Assembly (NCBI GenBank): GCA_903898675.1
Contig: CAIUGM010000036.1
Span: forward strand, 1-64,000
Direction of reading: 5' to 3'
From: an uncultured Verrucomicrobiota bacterium
Lineage (GTDB): Bacteria; Verrucomicrobiota; Verrucomicrobiia; Opitutales; Opitutaceae
Length of the DNA stretch: 64,000 nt
The notes below the pieces were generated by a model. The model saw nothing but the letters and a program-made list of their open reading frames with translations. It did no database searches and was not told the DNA's origin. A program made the position numbers and the translations under genes. This document shows positions 36,594-47,492 of this stretch, piece by piece. Each line of letters opens with the position of its first letter. The stretch's first letter is position 1.

Positions 36594-37400
36594 TTAGGGG
36601 CGGGCGGAGTTGGACGCCGTGGAGGCGGCGCCGAGTTGATGCGCCGCATAGGTGCCCGCGGCGGGTTTCACCAGCCCCGTGAGGATCGCCCCGGGAATGG
36701 CGAGGTTGCCGAGAAAGTAGATCACGCAGTACAGCACCGCGACACGACGGAGCAGGCCGGACCACATGGCCGAGCGCAACCCGGTGGTCTGGAAAAACGA
36801 ATCGATGCCATGCAGCAGATGCACCGTGAGCAGGCCGACGGCGACGATGTAGAACAGCGAGACGACCGGGTGGCTGAAACCGAGGAACACCATGCTGTAG
36901 ACGTCCGGCACCTCATCGCCCTTGGTGGCGAGCGGGATGCCGAATTCACGCGCCGACTCCAGCATCGTCCACTTCGGCAGGGCGCCCTTGAAGGATTCCG
37001 CCTGCGCCACGCCGACCGTGAAGTGCGCGAGATGATAGAGGAGGAAAGCCAGCACCACGAGACCGCTCAGGCGCATGTAACGCGAGGCGACGCTCGCCTG
37101 CACCCATTTGTCCACCCCGTAGCCCACCGGTCCGCGGGCGGCCCGGCTCTCCAGGGTCAGCGCAACCGCCGCCCAGATATGAATCGCGACACAAGCCAGC
37201 AGAAACAGGCGGACGGCCCAGAGCACGGGCCCGAGCGATTGGAGGAAATGCGCGTAGCCGTTGATCCGGTCGGGTTCGCCGAAAATCTGGAGATTGCCGA
37301 CCAGATGCCCGGTGACGAAACCCACCAACACCAGCCCGGTGAGGGCCATGAGGAATTTACGGCCAATGGATGAGGTAAAAAGCGATCCGAAGAGGTGCAT
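36594..37400 (-). CDS. sdhC: Succinate dehydrogenase cytochrome b subunit
   Basis: This 268-aa membrane protein has five helices and family motifs [26 protein letters not shown] and [13 protein letters not shown]-like helix 3 ([17 protein letters not shown]). Several His residues (GHLVGN, AIHIW, YHLAHF, SHPVV, VHLLHG) are positioned to bind two haems b. It anchors SdhAB and reduces menaquinone or ubiquinone. It fits the single-subunit type B enzyme; no sdhD is present. First gene of sdhCAB. Confidence 0.92.
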   Translation of the reverse strand: MHLFGSLFTSSIGRKFLMALTGLVLVGFVTGHLVGNLQIFGEPDRINGYAHFLQSLGPVLWAVRLFLLACVAIHIWAAVALTLESRAARGPVGYGVDKWVQASVASRYMRLSGLVVLAFLLYHLAHFTVGVAQAESFKGALPKWTMLESAREFGIPLATKGDEVPDVYSMVFLGFSHPVVSLFYIVAVGLLTVHLLHGIDSFFQTTGLRSAMWSGLLRRVAVLYCVIYFLGNLAIPGAILTGLVKPAAGTYAAHQLGAASTASNSARP

Positions 37401-37568
37401 CTCAGGGGTGAGTGTTTTGGAACCCGGCGCAGGCGGGAGAAATCAACGGCTCCAACCCAAGCAGGTGAGCATGTATGTTGGCAAGGCACCCGGCAAGGCA
37501 CCCGGCATTATTAGTCACCCTAACCCTGCCGTGAAGCCCGGGGAGGGGAATCCAAGGGCCTGTCGCAC

Positions 37569-38864
37569 TCAGCGGGCCAGCGGCTTGAGCAGGGAGAATT
37601 TGCCGCTCGCGGCCGGCTGGATGAATTTCCGGCGGAAAAGATTCACCCGCATCCCCTCGCCCAGCGCGGCCGCCAGGGCCTGCTCCAGTCCTTCCGGCGC
37701 GATTTCGTCGGCCACATACTGAAAGTCCCAGCGCTGATCGGAGACCTGCACCAGGCTCCAATGCCAGCAGGCAAAATCGTCCGGCATAGCGGCGTCGATC
37801 TCGAACGCCGAGATCACCTGCCCCGCGGCGTTGAAAAACAAGTCCCGCTCGCGGCCGAGAATCCGGTAGCCGGTCGCCGTGCGGCGGACAATGTCACCGG
37901 TGAAATACCGCAGCAGCGGCATCGCCTCGCGGTCGCGCGTGGTCACGTTGATCTGGAAAACATCCGCCAACTCTGCCGACGCCGAACCGGTCGAAGCCGG
38001 CCGCCAGGGCCGCAGCTCGACGAACGCATTGCCGTCGATCACCCGCAGGTTGTCCTGGAAGGCGTCGCCGACAAAAATATAGCCCGCCTCGGTCGAGCCG
38101 TAGAGGTCGATCTGGACCGCGGGAAACGCCTCCGCGATCCGCTTGCTGTGCTGCCGGCTGGCCTTGCCGTAGGTCAGGATGACGGTGCGCAGGCTTGGTA
38201 CGCGGATCTTGCGGCGCTGGGCCGCGCGCGCGAGCAGGGCCAGGTAGACCGGCTCGCCCTCGAGCACCTCGGGCTTCAGCGCCTGCAGCTCCAGCGCGAT
38301 GCGGTCCCACTCCGCCTCGGGAAAGGCGAACGGATCGCTGGAAAGGTTCAGGTAGACCGTGCCGGCGAAATAACGGTGCGGAAACGGATGGTCCTCGTAC
38401 GGGCAAAGATTGCTGGAGCAACCGATGGGGGCGAGCACCGCCTTGCGGTAGGGCCGGTCCACATATTGCGCGAGCTGGGGATGCGCCAGGTAGGCGCGCC
38501 GCAACTGGGCGTCCCACCAACCGTCCTCCATCACCACCGTCATCGGCTGCGCCGTGGAACCGGAGGTGTGCTCGTACTCGTACTTTTTCTCCTGCATGCC
38601 GCGCTCAATCTCCGCGTAGTCGGCGAAGAAAGCCGTGTGGCCGCGGTCCAGGATTTCCTGCTTGGTCAGGACGGGGATTTCCCGGTAGCACGACCACTGC
38701 AGCGTTTCCTGATGCAGGGGAAACCGCTGCCCGTAGAGCGGGCTGCGCTGATAGATCGCCCGGATTTCCTTCTCCAGCGCGCCGGGCAACAGCTGTTCGC
38801 CCGCGCCCCGGCCCAGGGCCTCGGGGGCATTGGCAAACACTGGGACATGCGTGGCGGTCTCCAT
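37569..38864 (-). CDS. PaaK/CapK-like adenylate-forming enzyme
   Basis: This 431-aa protein resembles phenylacetate-CoA ligases and coenzyme F390 synthetases. The ATP-binding loop is YEHTSGSTAQPMTVVME near residue 100. Later motifs are LYGSTEAGYIFV and RYFTGDIVRR, with a C-terminal lid domain (LFRRKFIQPAASGKFSLL). It probably activates a carboxylate as acyl-AMP for transfer to CoA or another acceptor; the substrate is unknown. The ATG at 38864 is used, since an earlier one overlaps the Nudix gene. It follows the Nudix gene by 35 bases. Confidence 0.82.
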   Translation of the reverse strand: METATHVPVFANAPEALGRGAGEQLLPGALEKEIRAIYQRSPLYGQRFPLHQETLQWSCYREIPVLTKQEILDRGHTAFFADYAEIERGMQEKKYEYEHTSGSTAQPMTVVMEDGWWDAQLRRAYLAHPQLAQYVDRPYRKAVLAPIGCSSNLCPYEDHPFPHRYFAGTVYLNLSSDPFAFPEAEWDRIALELQALKPEVLEGEPVYLALLARAAQRRKIRVPSLRTVILTYGKASRQHSKRIAEAFPAVQIDLYGSTEAGYIFVGDAFQDNLRVIDGNAFVELRPWRPASTGSASAELADVFQINVTTRDREAMPLLRYFTGDIVRRTATGYRILGRERDLFFNAAGQVISAFEIDAAMPDDFACWHWSLVQVSDQRWDFQYVADEIAPEGLEQALAAALGEGMRVNLFRRKFIQPAASGKFSLLKPLAR

Positions 38865-38899
38865 CGGGTGCGGGGAGTAAAGTCCGGCCCTCCGCAAAG

Positions 38900-39478
38900 T
38901 CAAACGGCGCCCCGCTTCAGCTCCGCCCAGTGCGGGGTGAAGAGCAAAAGGGCATCCAGCACCATCGCGTGCGTGATGCCGCCGCGGTAGGCCAGGGCGT
39001 AAACCTCGTCCACCGGCAGGGTCGTGATCTCGAACTCCTCATCAGGATCCCAGTCGAGCTTTGCCTCCCGCCGCACGTTCTCCACCAGGACCAGGTGACA
39101 GCGGTTGCTCTGCATCGCCGGGTTGGGGTGCACGCTGCCCAGCAGCCGCGCGGGATCGCCGACGTAGCCGCTCTCCTCCCGCAATTCACGCACGCCGGCC
39201 GCCACACAGTCCTCGCCCGGTTCGATGATGCCGCCCGGAATCTCGAGGGAAAAATCATCGATGCCGTAGCGAAACTGCCGCACCAGGACGATCCGGTGAT
39301 CCGGCGTCAGGGCGATCACGTTTACCCAGTCGGGTGGATTGATGACGAAAAAATCCTGCTCCTTCGTCCGGCCGGGATGACGGTAGATTTCCTTCGTGAC
39401 GTTGAAAATCCGGGTCGTGGCGAAAGGCTCCGAGCGGAGCTTCTGCCAGCGTTGCGGTTGGGGCGGTGTCTCGGACAT
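38900..39478 (-). CDS. Nudix hydrolase, ADP-ribose pyrophosphatase-like
   Basis: This 192-aa protein carries a complete Nudix box in GGIIEPGEDCVAAGVRELRE continuing into ESGY (GX5EX7REUXEEXGU). The N-terminal part (FNVTKEIYRHPGRTKEQDFFVINPP) and VALTPDHRIVLVRQFRYG-like strand pattern match the ADP-ribose/NDP-sugar hydrolase branch. It probably cleaves ADP-ribose or related nucleotides to AMP and sugar phosphate. The ATG at 39478 is chosen as the start of the compact domain. The upstream LysM terminator separates it from that gene. Confidence 0.88.
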   Translation of the reverse strand: MSETPPQPQRWQKLRSEPFATTRIFNVTKEIYRHPGRTKEQDFFVINPPDWVNVIALTPDHRIVLVRQFRYGIDDFSLEIPGGIIEPGEDCVAAGVRELREESGYVGDPARLLGSVHPNPAMQSNRCHLVLVENVRREAKLDWDPDEEFEITTLPVDEVYALAYRGGITHAMVLDALLLFTPHWAELKRGAV

Positions 39479-39481
39479 CCT

Positions 39482-39521
39482 AAAATAAAAATGCCTCCGC
39501 GACACAAAGTCTTGGAGGCAT
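39482..39521 (-). terminator. Terminator of the LysM gene
   Basis: On the minus strand, ATGCCTCC (39521-39514) pairs with GGAGGCAT (39498-39491) and is followed by a T-rich tract ATTTTTATTTTA. It lies 20 bases after the LysM stop codon. Confidence 0.85.
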
Positions 39522-39540
39522 CGGAAAATTATCGGGAAGA

Positions 39541-40074
39541 TTACTTCTTCGGGATCTTGATCTTCTGGCCGACCTTCAGCTTGGTCGGATCCAGGCCGGG
39601 ATTCTCGGCCTCGATCGCGTCAACCCGCGTCGCGAACTTCTTCGCGATCTTCGAAACCGTGTCACCCGGGGCGACCACATAGTTGCCGTCGGCGTCAACC
39701 GTGCCGGTCACCACGCCGCCACCCTTGCCACCCTTGCCCGCCGGAGCCACGGCACGGGCCTTCTGGGCCTCCTCGAGCTTCGTGATGCGGCCGTTATAGG
39801 TGCCGAACTCGGTGCCGATCTGGTTGATGGCGTTCTGGAAGCCATCGCGGAGGGCCTTGATGTCGCTCTCGGACTTGGTGGACGCCGCGCGGACCTCATT
39901 CTCGAGGGTCGCGATTTTGGCGACTTCGTCGCCCTGCGCGGTCACGGTCTTTTGGAGCGTGGAAAGTTTAACGAGGGCCACGATCGCAAGGACCAGGGCA
40001 AGACCACCGGCGATGACGCCGACGAGCGGCAAAATGCTGCCGGAGTTATTGCTGTCGCGAGAAAGAGTATCCAT
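39541..40074 (-). CDS. LysM-domain envelope protein
   Basis: This 177-aa protein has a short cytoplasmic head, one membrane helix (ILPLVGVIAGGLALVLAIVALV) and a heptad-like coiled coil (residues 38-105). A Gly/Lys linker leads to a C-terminal LysM domain (YVVAPGDTVSKIAKKFATRV, then LKVGQKIKIPKK). LysM binds N-acetylglucosamine of peptidoglycan, so the protein may tether the inner membrane to the wall. It lies next to tRNA-Pro and ends in a clear terminator. Confidence 0.9.
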   Translation of the reverse strand: MDTLSRDSNNSGSILPLVGVIAGGLALVLAIVALVKLSTLQKTVTAQGDEVAKIATLENEVRAASTKSESDIKALRDGFQNAINQIGTEFGTYNGRITKLEEAQKARAVAPAGKGGKGGGVVTGTVDADGNYVVAPGDTVSKIAKKFATRVDAIEAENPGLDPTKLKVGQKIKIPKK

Positions 40075-40307
40075 TTTTTTAAGAGATTGAAGGATTTATG
40101 TAGGAGGCGCCTAAAGGCGTGGCAAGAAGCATTTATTGACAGTTTTCGGGCCGTTTCCGGCGCCGCCCGGATTCGACTCCCCTTTAGCCTCCCGGGAGTT
40201 ACATCAATATCCGCCGCCGCTGGCGCTCCCCAGAGCCAAACAAATAACGGATTCTTGACGGCGACGTTGACAGAACCGGGACACCCCACTCCATTCGCAC
40301 CCAGTCG

Positions 40308-40384
40308 CGGGGTGTAGCTTAGTCTGGTAGAGCGCCTGGTTTGGGACCAGGAGGTCGTAGGTTCGAATCCTATCGCCCCGACCA
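40308..40384 (+). tRNA. tRNA-Pro (anticodon TGG)
   Basis: This 77-nt tRNA has acceptor stem CGGGGTG/CGCCCCG (with a G-T/C type pairing at the end), D arm, anticodon stem CCTGG/CCAGG with loop TTTGGGA carrying TGG, and T arm GTTCGAATC. The 3' CCA is encoded. Its last 24 bases and two more form one copy of a 26-bp repeat that recurs at 42350-42375. Confidence 0.95.
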
Positions 40385-40386
40385 TT
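40361..40386 (+). repeat. attL-side direct repeat
   Basis: First copy of the exact 26-bp repeat; contains the 3' part of tRNA-Pro (T arm, acceptor strand, CCA) plus two T residues. Confidence 0.9.
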
Positions 40387-40508
40387 TTCCTTCTTCGTCA
40401 GTGAACGTCTAGTTGCGACTACTGACGGGCAGCGGGCGGTTTGCAAGAATTTCTGTGCCGGGGCGTCGCGACAGCTCACGCCAACAAACGACACTGTGCG
40501 ACCCTACC

Positions 40509-40532
40509 TTGGGTACATATTTGGGAACAGTG
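40509..40532 (+). repeat. Candidate integrase arm site, left
   Basis: The 24-nt segment holds two TTGGG(T/A)ACA units 12 bases apart (TTGGGTACATAT and TTGGGAACAGTG). It matches 42269-42292 at 20 of 24 positions. It lies 122 bases inside the left repeat, just past the integrase stop codon. Confidence 0.55.
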
Positions 40533-40541
40533 TTCCCACGG

Positions 40542-41696
40542 TCACGCGTGGGCCTTGGTCTGGGTCACGTCCACAGTATGCCAAGGGAGACGCTCGACTG
40601 CGGCGGTCACAGGTCCGCACAGCTGCCGGGCATCCATGTAAGTTTTCATCGTGAGCTTTAGTTCGCTGTGTCGCATGGACTCCATGACGACACGAGGCTC
40701 TGCACCGCTCAGGACGAGTGCAGTGCCGTGCGTCTTACGCAGGGCGTGAAGGTCAGCACGGCGGCCGAGGTCATCGACGAAGGGAATACCCGCCTTGGCG
40801 AGATCCTTGCGGAACGTCGGGCATTTGGGGACGAGGCCGACGAAAGCGAGGTCAAAGGGGGACACGTCCCGCGGTCGAAAAGTGATAAGCTCCGCGACAA
40901 CGTCAGCACCGAGCGGCTGCAACACGGTCTTACGGTTTTTGGAAATCGACGCGGGAACGCGGACGCACGGCCCGCCCCCGGAGGCTTTGAAGGGTGCAAC
41001 CTCAGAGCGCTCCGCTTCTGGGGCTCCCTTCGCCCCAGCCCCCAGAAGGAAATCGCCCCAGCGGAGATTGCGAAGCTCGTGACGACGCAAACCCGTTTCG
41101 AGGGCGAGCCGGTAAATCAAACTGCGAGGAGGCGGAGCAGCGGCGAGCAATCGCAAAACTTCCTCGGTGGTCAACGCGCGCCGGTACTCGCGGGAATTTT
41201 GCCGAGTGTCAGCAGCGTCAACATACTCGAAAGGGTTTTCGAGAGTGAGACGCTGCCTTTTCAGCCAACGAAACAGCCGGCTCCACACGTTGAGATAATT
41301 GTTGAGCGACTTGGGACTGAGGTCTGACTCGTTACGCCACTCGCAGAAGCTTGAGACCGTGACGTCTCGCAACTGCACCCACTGGCACGAGTGCGAGAGA
41401 CAGCGCAGGAGGCATCCGTAGAGTTTAACGGTGTTGGGGGATTTCTGACGGGCATGCATGTCCCGCAAGAACGCCTCAAAGAAGCTCGATAGCGGCCTTT
41501 TCGCGGCTTCCCGGAGGGAAAGAGGAGGCAAGATACCCGCGGCTTCGCTTTCGAGGTCCTTGAGGCGGATTTGCAGCTTGGACGCGGCAATCCGGCGGTC
41601 GGTCGTTTCGAGTGAGAAGCGTTTTTCATTCGCCCAGGTATCGAGCTTCACCTTGCAGTGCCACACACGCCCACGCCTAAAAAGGGACTGCCTCAC
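40542..41696 (-). CDS. int: Tyrosine recombinase/integrase
   Basis: This 384-aa phage-type integrase has an N-terminal arm-binding region (1-60), a SAM-like core-binding domain (about 68-150, FFEAFLRDMHARQKSPNTVKL) and a catalytic domain. Catalytic residues are R204 (ETGLRRHEL), a Lys at 253 or 256 (ISKNRKTV), H317 and R320 (LHALRKTHG), H343 (MRHSELKLTM) and the nucleophile Y353 (KTYMD). All six are present, so it may be active. A Gly/Ala-rich insert sits at about 217-243. The GTG start overlaps the stop of the HTH gene. It lies on the tRNA-proximal side, as usual for islands in tRNA genes. Confidence 0.93.
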   Translation of the reverse strand: MRQSLFRRGRVWHCKVKLDTWANEKRFSLETTDRRIAASKLQIRLKDLESEAAGILPPLSLREAAKRPLSSFFEAFLRDMHARQKSPNTVKLYGCLLRCLSHSCQWVQLRDVTVSSFCEWRNESDLSPKSLNNYLNVWSRLFRWLKRQRLTLENPFEYVDAADTRQNSREYRRALTTEEVLRLLAAAPPPRSLIYRLALETGLRRHELRNLRWGDFLLGAGAKGAPEAERSEVAPFKASGGGPCVRVPASISKNRKTVLQPLGADVVAELITFRPRDVSPFDLAFVGLVPKCPTFRKDLAKAGIPFVDDLGRRADLHALRKTHGTALVLSGAEPRVVMESMRHSELKLTMKTYMDARQLCGPVTAAVERLPWHTVDVTQTKAHA

Positions 41697-41908
41697 GAGT
41701 TTAGACTCCGGTCAAAGTGGAGTTTTGAAACGTAGGTTTCCACGTCAGTTTGCGGAACACAGGAGCGACCACGGATTTTCAGGGGTTGCGGGAAATCACC
41801 TGCGGCGATCAAACGCTCGAGGGTGCGGACGCAGACGGACAGGCGAACGGAGGCTTGTTTTTTGGTGAGCAGCAGCGGGAACACCGCGACGGGAGGGACG
41901 GAGGACAT
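41693..41908 (-). CDS. Small MerR/AlpA-like HTH protein, putative excisionase
   Basis: This 71-aa protein has the helix-turn-helix layout of AlpA/excisionase proteins: LTKKQASVRLSVCVRTLERLI then GDFPQPLKIRGRSCVPQTDVETYV. The Arg-rich wing and RTLERLIAAGDFP phrase match DNA-binding proteins that direct excision or regulate the integrase. It overlaps the integrase start by 4 bases and so would be coupled to it. The ATG at 41908 is chosen; a longer in-frame extension is low in family resemblance. Confidence 0.8.
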   Translation of the reverse strand: MSSVPPVAVFPLLLTKKQASVRLSVCVRTLERLIAAGDFPQPLKIRGRSCVPQTDVETYVSKLHFDRSLNS

Positions 41909-42206
41909 GGGAATTTCATGGTTGAGCGAAGTGGTCCCGACAGGAAAAGGCACTGCCCTGCCCCGACGAATGACCGTATTTCCCAGCTCTCCTGCTGCGT
42001 TTTGCGTTTTCCCCGGGGCTGAAAAGCACTCCCGGATGCGTCCCGACTTATGCGAACTTGAAGGGCAAAAGGAGGCTGAAGGGGAAAGTGCAGGCGCGTC
42101 AAGATTCGCATGCGACAGGACGCGCAACGCAGCGACAGCCGAATCGACTGCAAAACGTCGGTTTCCCCAATGTTCCCCTTTATACAAGTGAAGGGGAACG
42201 CCAGCG

Positions 42207-42248
42207 GCGGCAGGGGCTAGCCCGCTCCGGGGCTTAGCTCCCTGCCGC
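42207..42248. repeat. Hairpin inside the tRNA-Pro element
   Basis: GCGGCAGGG (42207-42215) pairs with CCCTGCCGC (42240-42248), with additional CTA/TAG pairing toward a GC-rich loop. There is no T run. It could be a regulatory stem or recombination-associated structure. Confidence 0.55.
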
Positions 42249-42268
42249 AAGAGTGTGTTTGATAAAGC

Positions 42269-42292
42269 TTGGGAGCATATTTGGGTACAGCG
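42269..42292 (+). repeat. Candidate integrase arm site, right
   Basis: The 24-nt copy (TTGGGAGCATAT then TTGGGTACAGCG) matches 40509-40532 at 20 of 24 positions and lies 57 bases from the right repeat. Confidence 0.55.
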
Positions 42293-42349
42293 CATGATGA
42301 CGTTTTGTTAAAACGCTCATCTGACGATTGTTCTGGCTTGGGGCTGTTA

Positions 42350-42375
42350 GTTCGAATCCTATCGCCCCGACCATT
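42350..42375 (+). repeat. attR-side direct repeat
   Basis: Second exact copy of the 26-bp tRNA-Pro 3'-end repeat. The bases before it do not match a tRNA body, so it is an attachment site and not a tRNA gene. Confidence 0.9.
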
Positions 42376-42393
42376 CTCAAGGGTTCAACCCTG

Positions 42394-42434
42394 AAAACGA
42401 AGCAGCCCGCCGAATTGGCGGGCTGCTTCGTTTT
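42394..42434. terminator. Bidirectional terminator
   Basis: An 18-bp perfect stem (42394-42411 with 42417-42434) has a 5-nt loop, with A4 and T4 at its base, so it works in both directions. It ends 16 bases after the stop of the TPR gene and would be the natural tRNA-Pro terminator if the element were absent. Confidence 0.92.
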
Positions 42435-42450
42435 AGACGGAAATTATCAT

Positions 42451-43161
42451 TCAGAGCCCGCCGGGCTTGAAGTTGAGCCCCGCCGTGGCAGGCGCGCTGC
42501 CCGCCGGCAGACCCGCGAGGAGCATCGTGGCCCGCTGGGACCAGATTCCGGCCAGGTCGATCTTGGTGATATCCTCGACCAATTTCTTGACCTCCTCGGT
42601 CCGGCCGGCCTCGAGGGCCAGCGTGGCCAGATGGTAGGTGGCTTCGGCCCGGACATCCTTAAAAGCGGTTTGATCGGCGCCCAGGGCCTTGAGCGCAGCC
42701 TCGCCCGCCGCCTGATCGCCACCGCTAATCAGGCTCATGGCCGCGCCGAGCCGGGCCCGGCCCAGCAGGGCTTCGTTCTTCAGGATTGCCGCCGCCTTGG
42801 TGTAGAGCGGGGCGGCCTGGCGGTAATCTCCCGCCGTATATTTCTGGTCGGCCAGCTGCAGGTAGGCGACGCCGGCCAGCGCATGACCGGAGTGGTCGTC
42901 CGCAAACGCCGCGAGCTTCTCGGGCTTGTCGGACACCTTGGCGTATTCCTCCTGGACCGCCTGTTCGCGCAGCGCGGTAAAATACCGGAAGCCCTCCCGG
43001 GCGACGATGGCCAGCAGCACGACCGCACAGCACAGCAAAATGAAGCCGCGGTTCTTTTCCCACAAGGCATGAACCTGGGTCTCAAACCCGGGTTCGATGA
43101 CTGGAGCGGCAGCGGGGTTGGCACCACGGGGTGATTGATCGGCGGGGGGAAGTTGACTCAT
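42451..43161 (-). CDS. YfgM-like tetratricopeptide-repeat membrane protein
   Basis: This 236-aa protein has a Pro-rich cytoplasmic head, one membrane helix (GFILLCCAVVLLAIVAREG) and then TPR-like helical pairs (HALAGVAYLQLADQKYTAGD, EALLGRARLGAAMSLISGGD, AEATYHLATLALEAGRTEEV). This layout is that of YfgM/ancillary SecYEG translocon proteins, which help periplasmic folding. The ATG at 43161 is chosen ahead of the compact head. It is closed by a strong terminator. Confidence 0.82.
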   Translation of the reverse strand: MSQLPPADQSPRGANPAAAPVIEPGFETQVHALWEKNRGFILLCCAVVLLAIVAREGFRYFTALREQAVQEEYAKVSDKPEKLAAFADDHSGHALAGVAYLQLADQKYTAGDYRQAAPLYTKAAAILKNEALLGRARLGAAMSLISGGDQAAGEAALKALGADQTAFKDVRAEATYHLATLALEAGRTEEVKKLVEDITKIDLAGIWSQRATMLLAGLPAGSAPATAGLNFKPGGL

Positions 43162-43234
43162 GGAACCGCGCAGGTTGAGCAGCGCCCCCCGCCGCCTCAA
43201 CGCCAAAGTTCAACCATTCGGTGCGCCGCCCGAT

Positions 43235-44089
43235 TCAGTCAAAAACGACGGTCTTGTTGCCGTAGACCAAGATACGGTTCTCCAGGTGCCAGCGCACGGC
43301 CTGGGCCAGGACTGATTTCTCCAGGTCCCGCCCCTTGCGCACCAAATCATCCACACTGTGCCGGTGGGTGACCCGCGCCACGTCCTGCTGGATAATGGGC
43401 CCGTCATCCAGCACCGCCGTGGCGTAATGCGCGGTCGCGCCAATAAGTTTCACCCCGCGTTCATGCGCCTGGTGGTAGGGCCGGCCGCCGGCAAAGGCCG
43501 GCAGGAACGAATGGTGGATGTTGATCACCGGTTGACCGAATTGCTTCAGGAAATCGTCTGACAGCACCTGCATGTAACGGGCGAGCACGACGAACTCCAC
43601 CCCGGCGGCACGCAGCAACTCCAGATGCCGGGCCTCCGCCGCGGATTTCGTCTCGGCCGTGACCGGCACATGGTGAAAGGTCAGGCCATAATGCCGCGCG
43701 GCCTCCGCCAGGTCGGGGTGGTTTGAAATCACGCACGTGAAGTCCCCCGCAAACTCACCGGCCTGCCCGCGCAAAAGCAGGTCGTGAAAACAATGGTCGG
43801 CGTGGGACACGAAGATCGCGCCCTTGGGCCGGTGTGCGGAATAGGCGACGCGCGCACCCATGCCGAGCGAAGCCGCAAATTCCTTAAACTCCCGGATCTC
43901 GGTCGTAGCATCCGCCCCCGCGGGCACCCATTCGATGCGCTGAAAAAATTCGCCCGCCTCCATGTCGCGATGCTGGTCCGCATGGAGAATGTTACCCTGC
44001 CGGGCAAAGATCCACCCGGCGGTCCTGGCCACAATGCCCGGCTGGTCGGGGCCGTGCAGCAGGGCGACAAGTGTGGCGGGGCTCTTCAC
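43235..44089 (-). CDS. purU: Formyltetrahydrofolate deformylase
   Basis: This 284-aa enzyme hydrolyses 10-formyl-THF to formate and THF, balancing one-carbon pools. An N-terminal ACT domain (residues 5-80, VALLHGPDQPGIVARTAGWIFARQ) is followed by a formyltransferase fold with the NHPDLA strand, the catalytic NIHHSFLPAFAGGRPYHQAH segment and the downstream GATAHYAT block. The length is typical. It starts 9 bases after carB and may be co-transcribed with it. Confidence 0.93.
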   Translation of the reverse strand: MKSPATLVALLHGPDQPGIVARTAGWIFARQGNILHADQHRDMEAGEFFQRIEWVPAGADATTEIREFKEFAASLGMGARVAYSAHRPKGAIFVSHADHCFHDLLLRGQAGEFAGDFTCVISNHPDLAEAARHYGLTFHHVPVTAETKSAAEARHLELLRAAGVEFVVLARYMQVLSDDFLKQFGQPVINIHHSFLPAFAGGRPYHQAHERGVKLIGATAHYATAVLDDGPIIQQDVARVTHRHSVDDLVRKGRDLEKSVLAQAVRWHLENRILVYGNKTVVFD

Positions 44090-44097
44090 GGCGCGGC

Positions 44098-47334
<3,237 letters not shown>

Positions 47335-47492
47335 GTGCGTAAGCTCCCGCAGATTTGCGTCGGCCCCTAGGCGGCGCAAGCGGGAATTGGGCAATCCGCC
47401 AAGGTTTCACGGTTCCGCGGACCAGGCAGCCGGCCAGACCCTTGGCCCCACGTGGCCGGGCGGCGCGCGGCGCCGAAAAACACCAAAAAGGC

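Larger units (their letters stand above)
41909..42349. other. Non-coding part of the tRNA-Pro element, 441 bp
   Basis: No convincing gene is seen on either strand. It holds a hairpin (42207-42248) and the right candidate arm site (42269-42292). The promoter of the HTH-int pair should lie at its left end. Confidence 0.5.
40361..42375. mobile_element. Minimal integrative element in tRNA-Pro
   Basis: An exact 26-bp direct repeat (40361-40386 and 42350-42375) starts in the T arm of tRNA-Pro and runs through the CCA end. The period is 1,989 bp. Between the copies are a tyrosine integrase and a small HTH protein on the minus strand, plus candidate arm-type sites near each end, and nothing else recognisable. 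Base composition is lower in GC than flanking genes. After precise excision the tRNA would lie 7 bases from the strong hairpin at 42394-42434, which looks like its original terminator. Confidence 0.85.

Noticed and set aside
37480-37503. Tandem 12-bp repeat GGCAAGGCACCC as a regulatory array
   Set aside because: There are only two copies in the sdhC upstream gap and no symmetry; too little to assign a role.
42350-42375. A second tRNA-Pro gene
   Set aside because: Only the T-arm-to-CCA part is present; upstream bases cannot form the D and anticodon arms. It is an attachment repeat.
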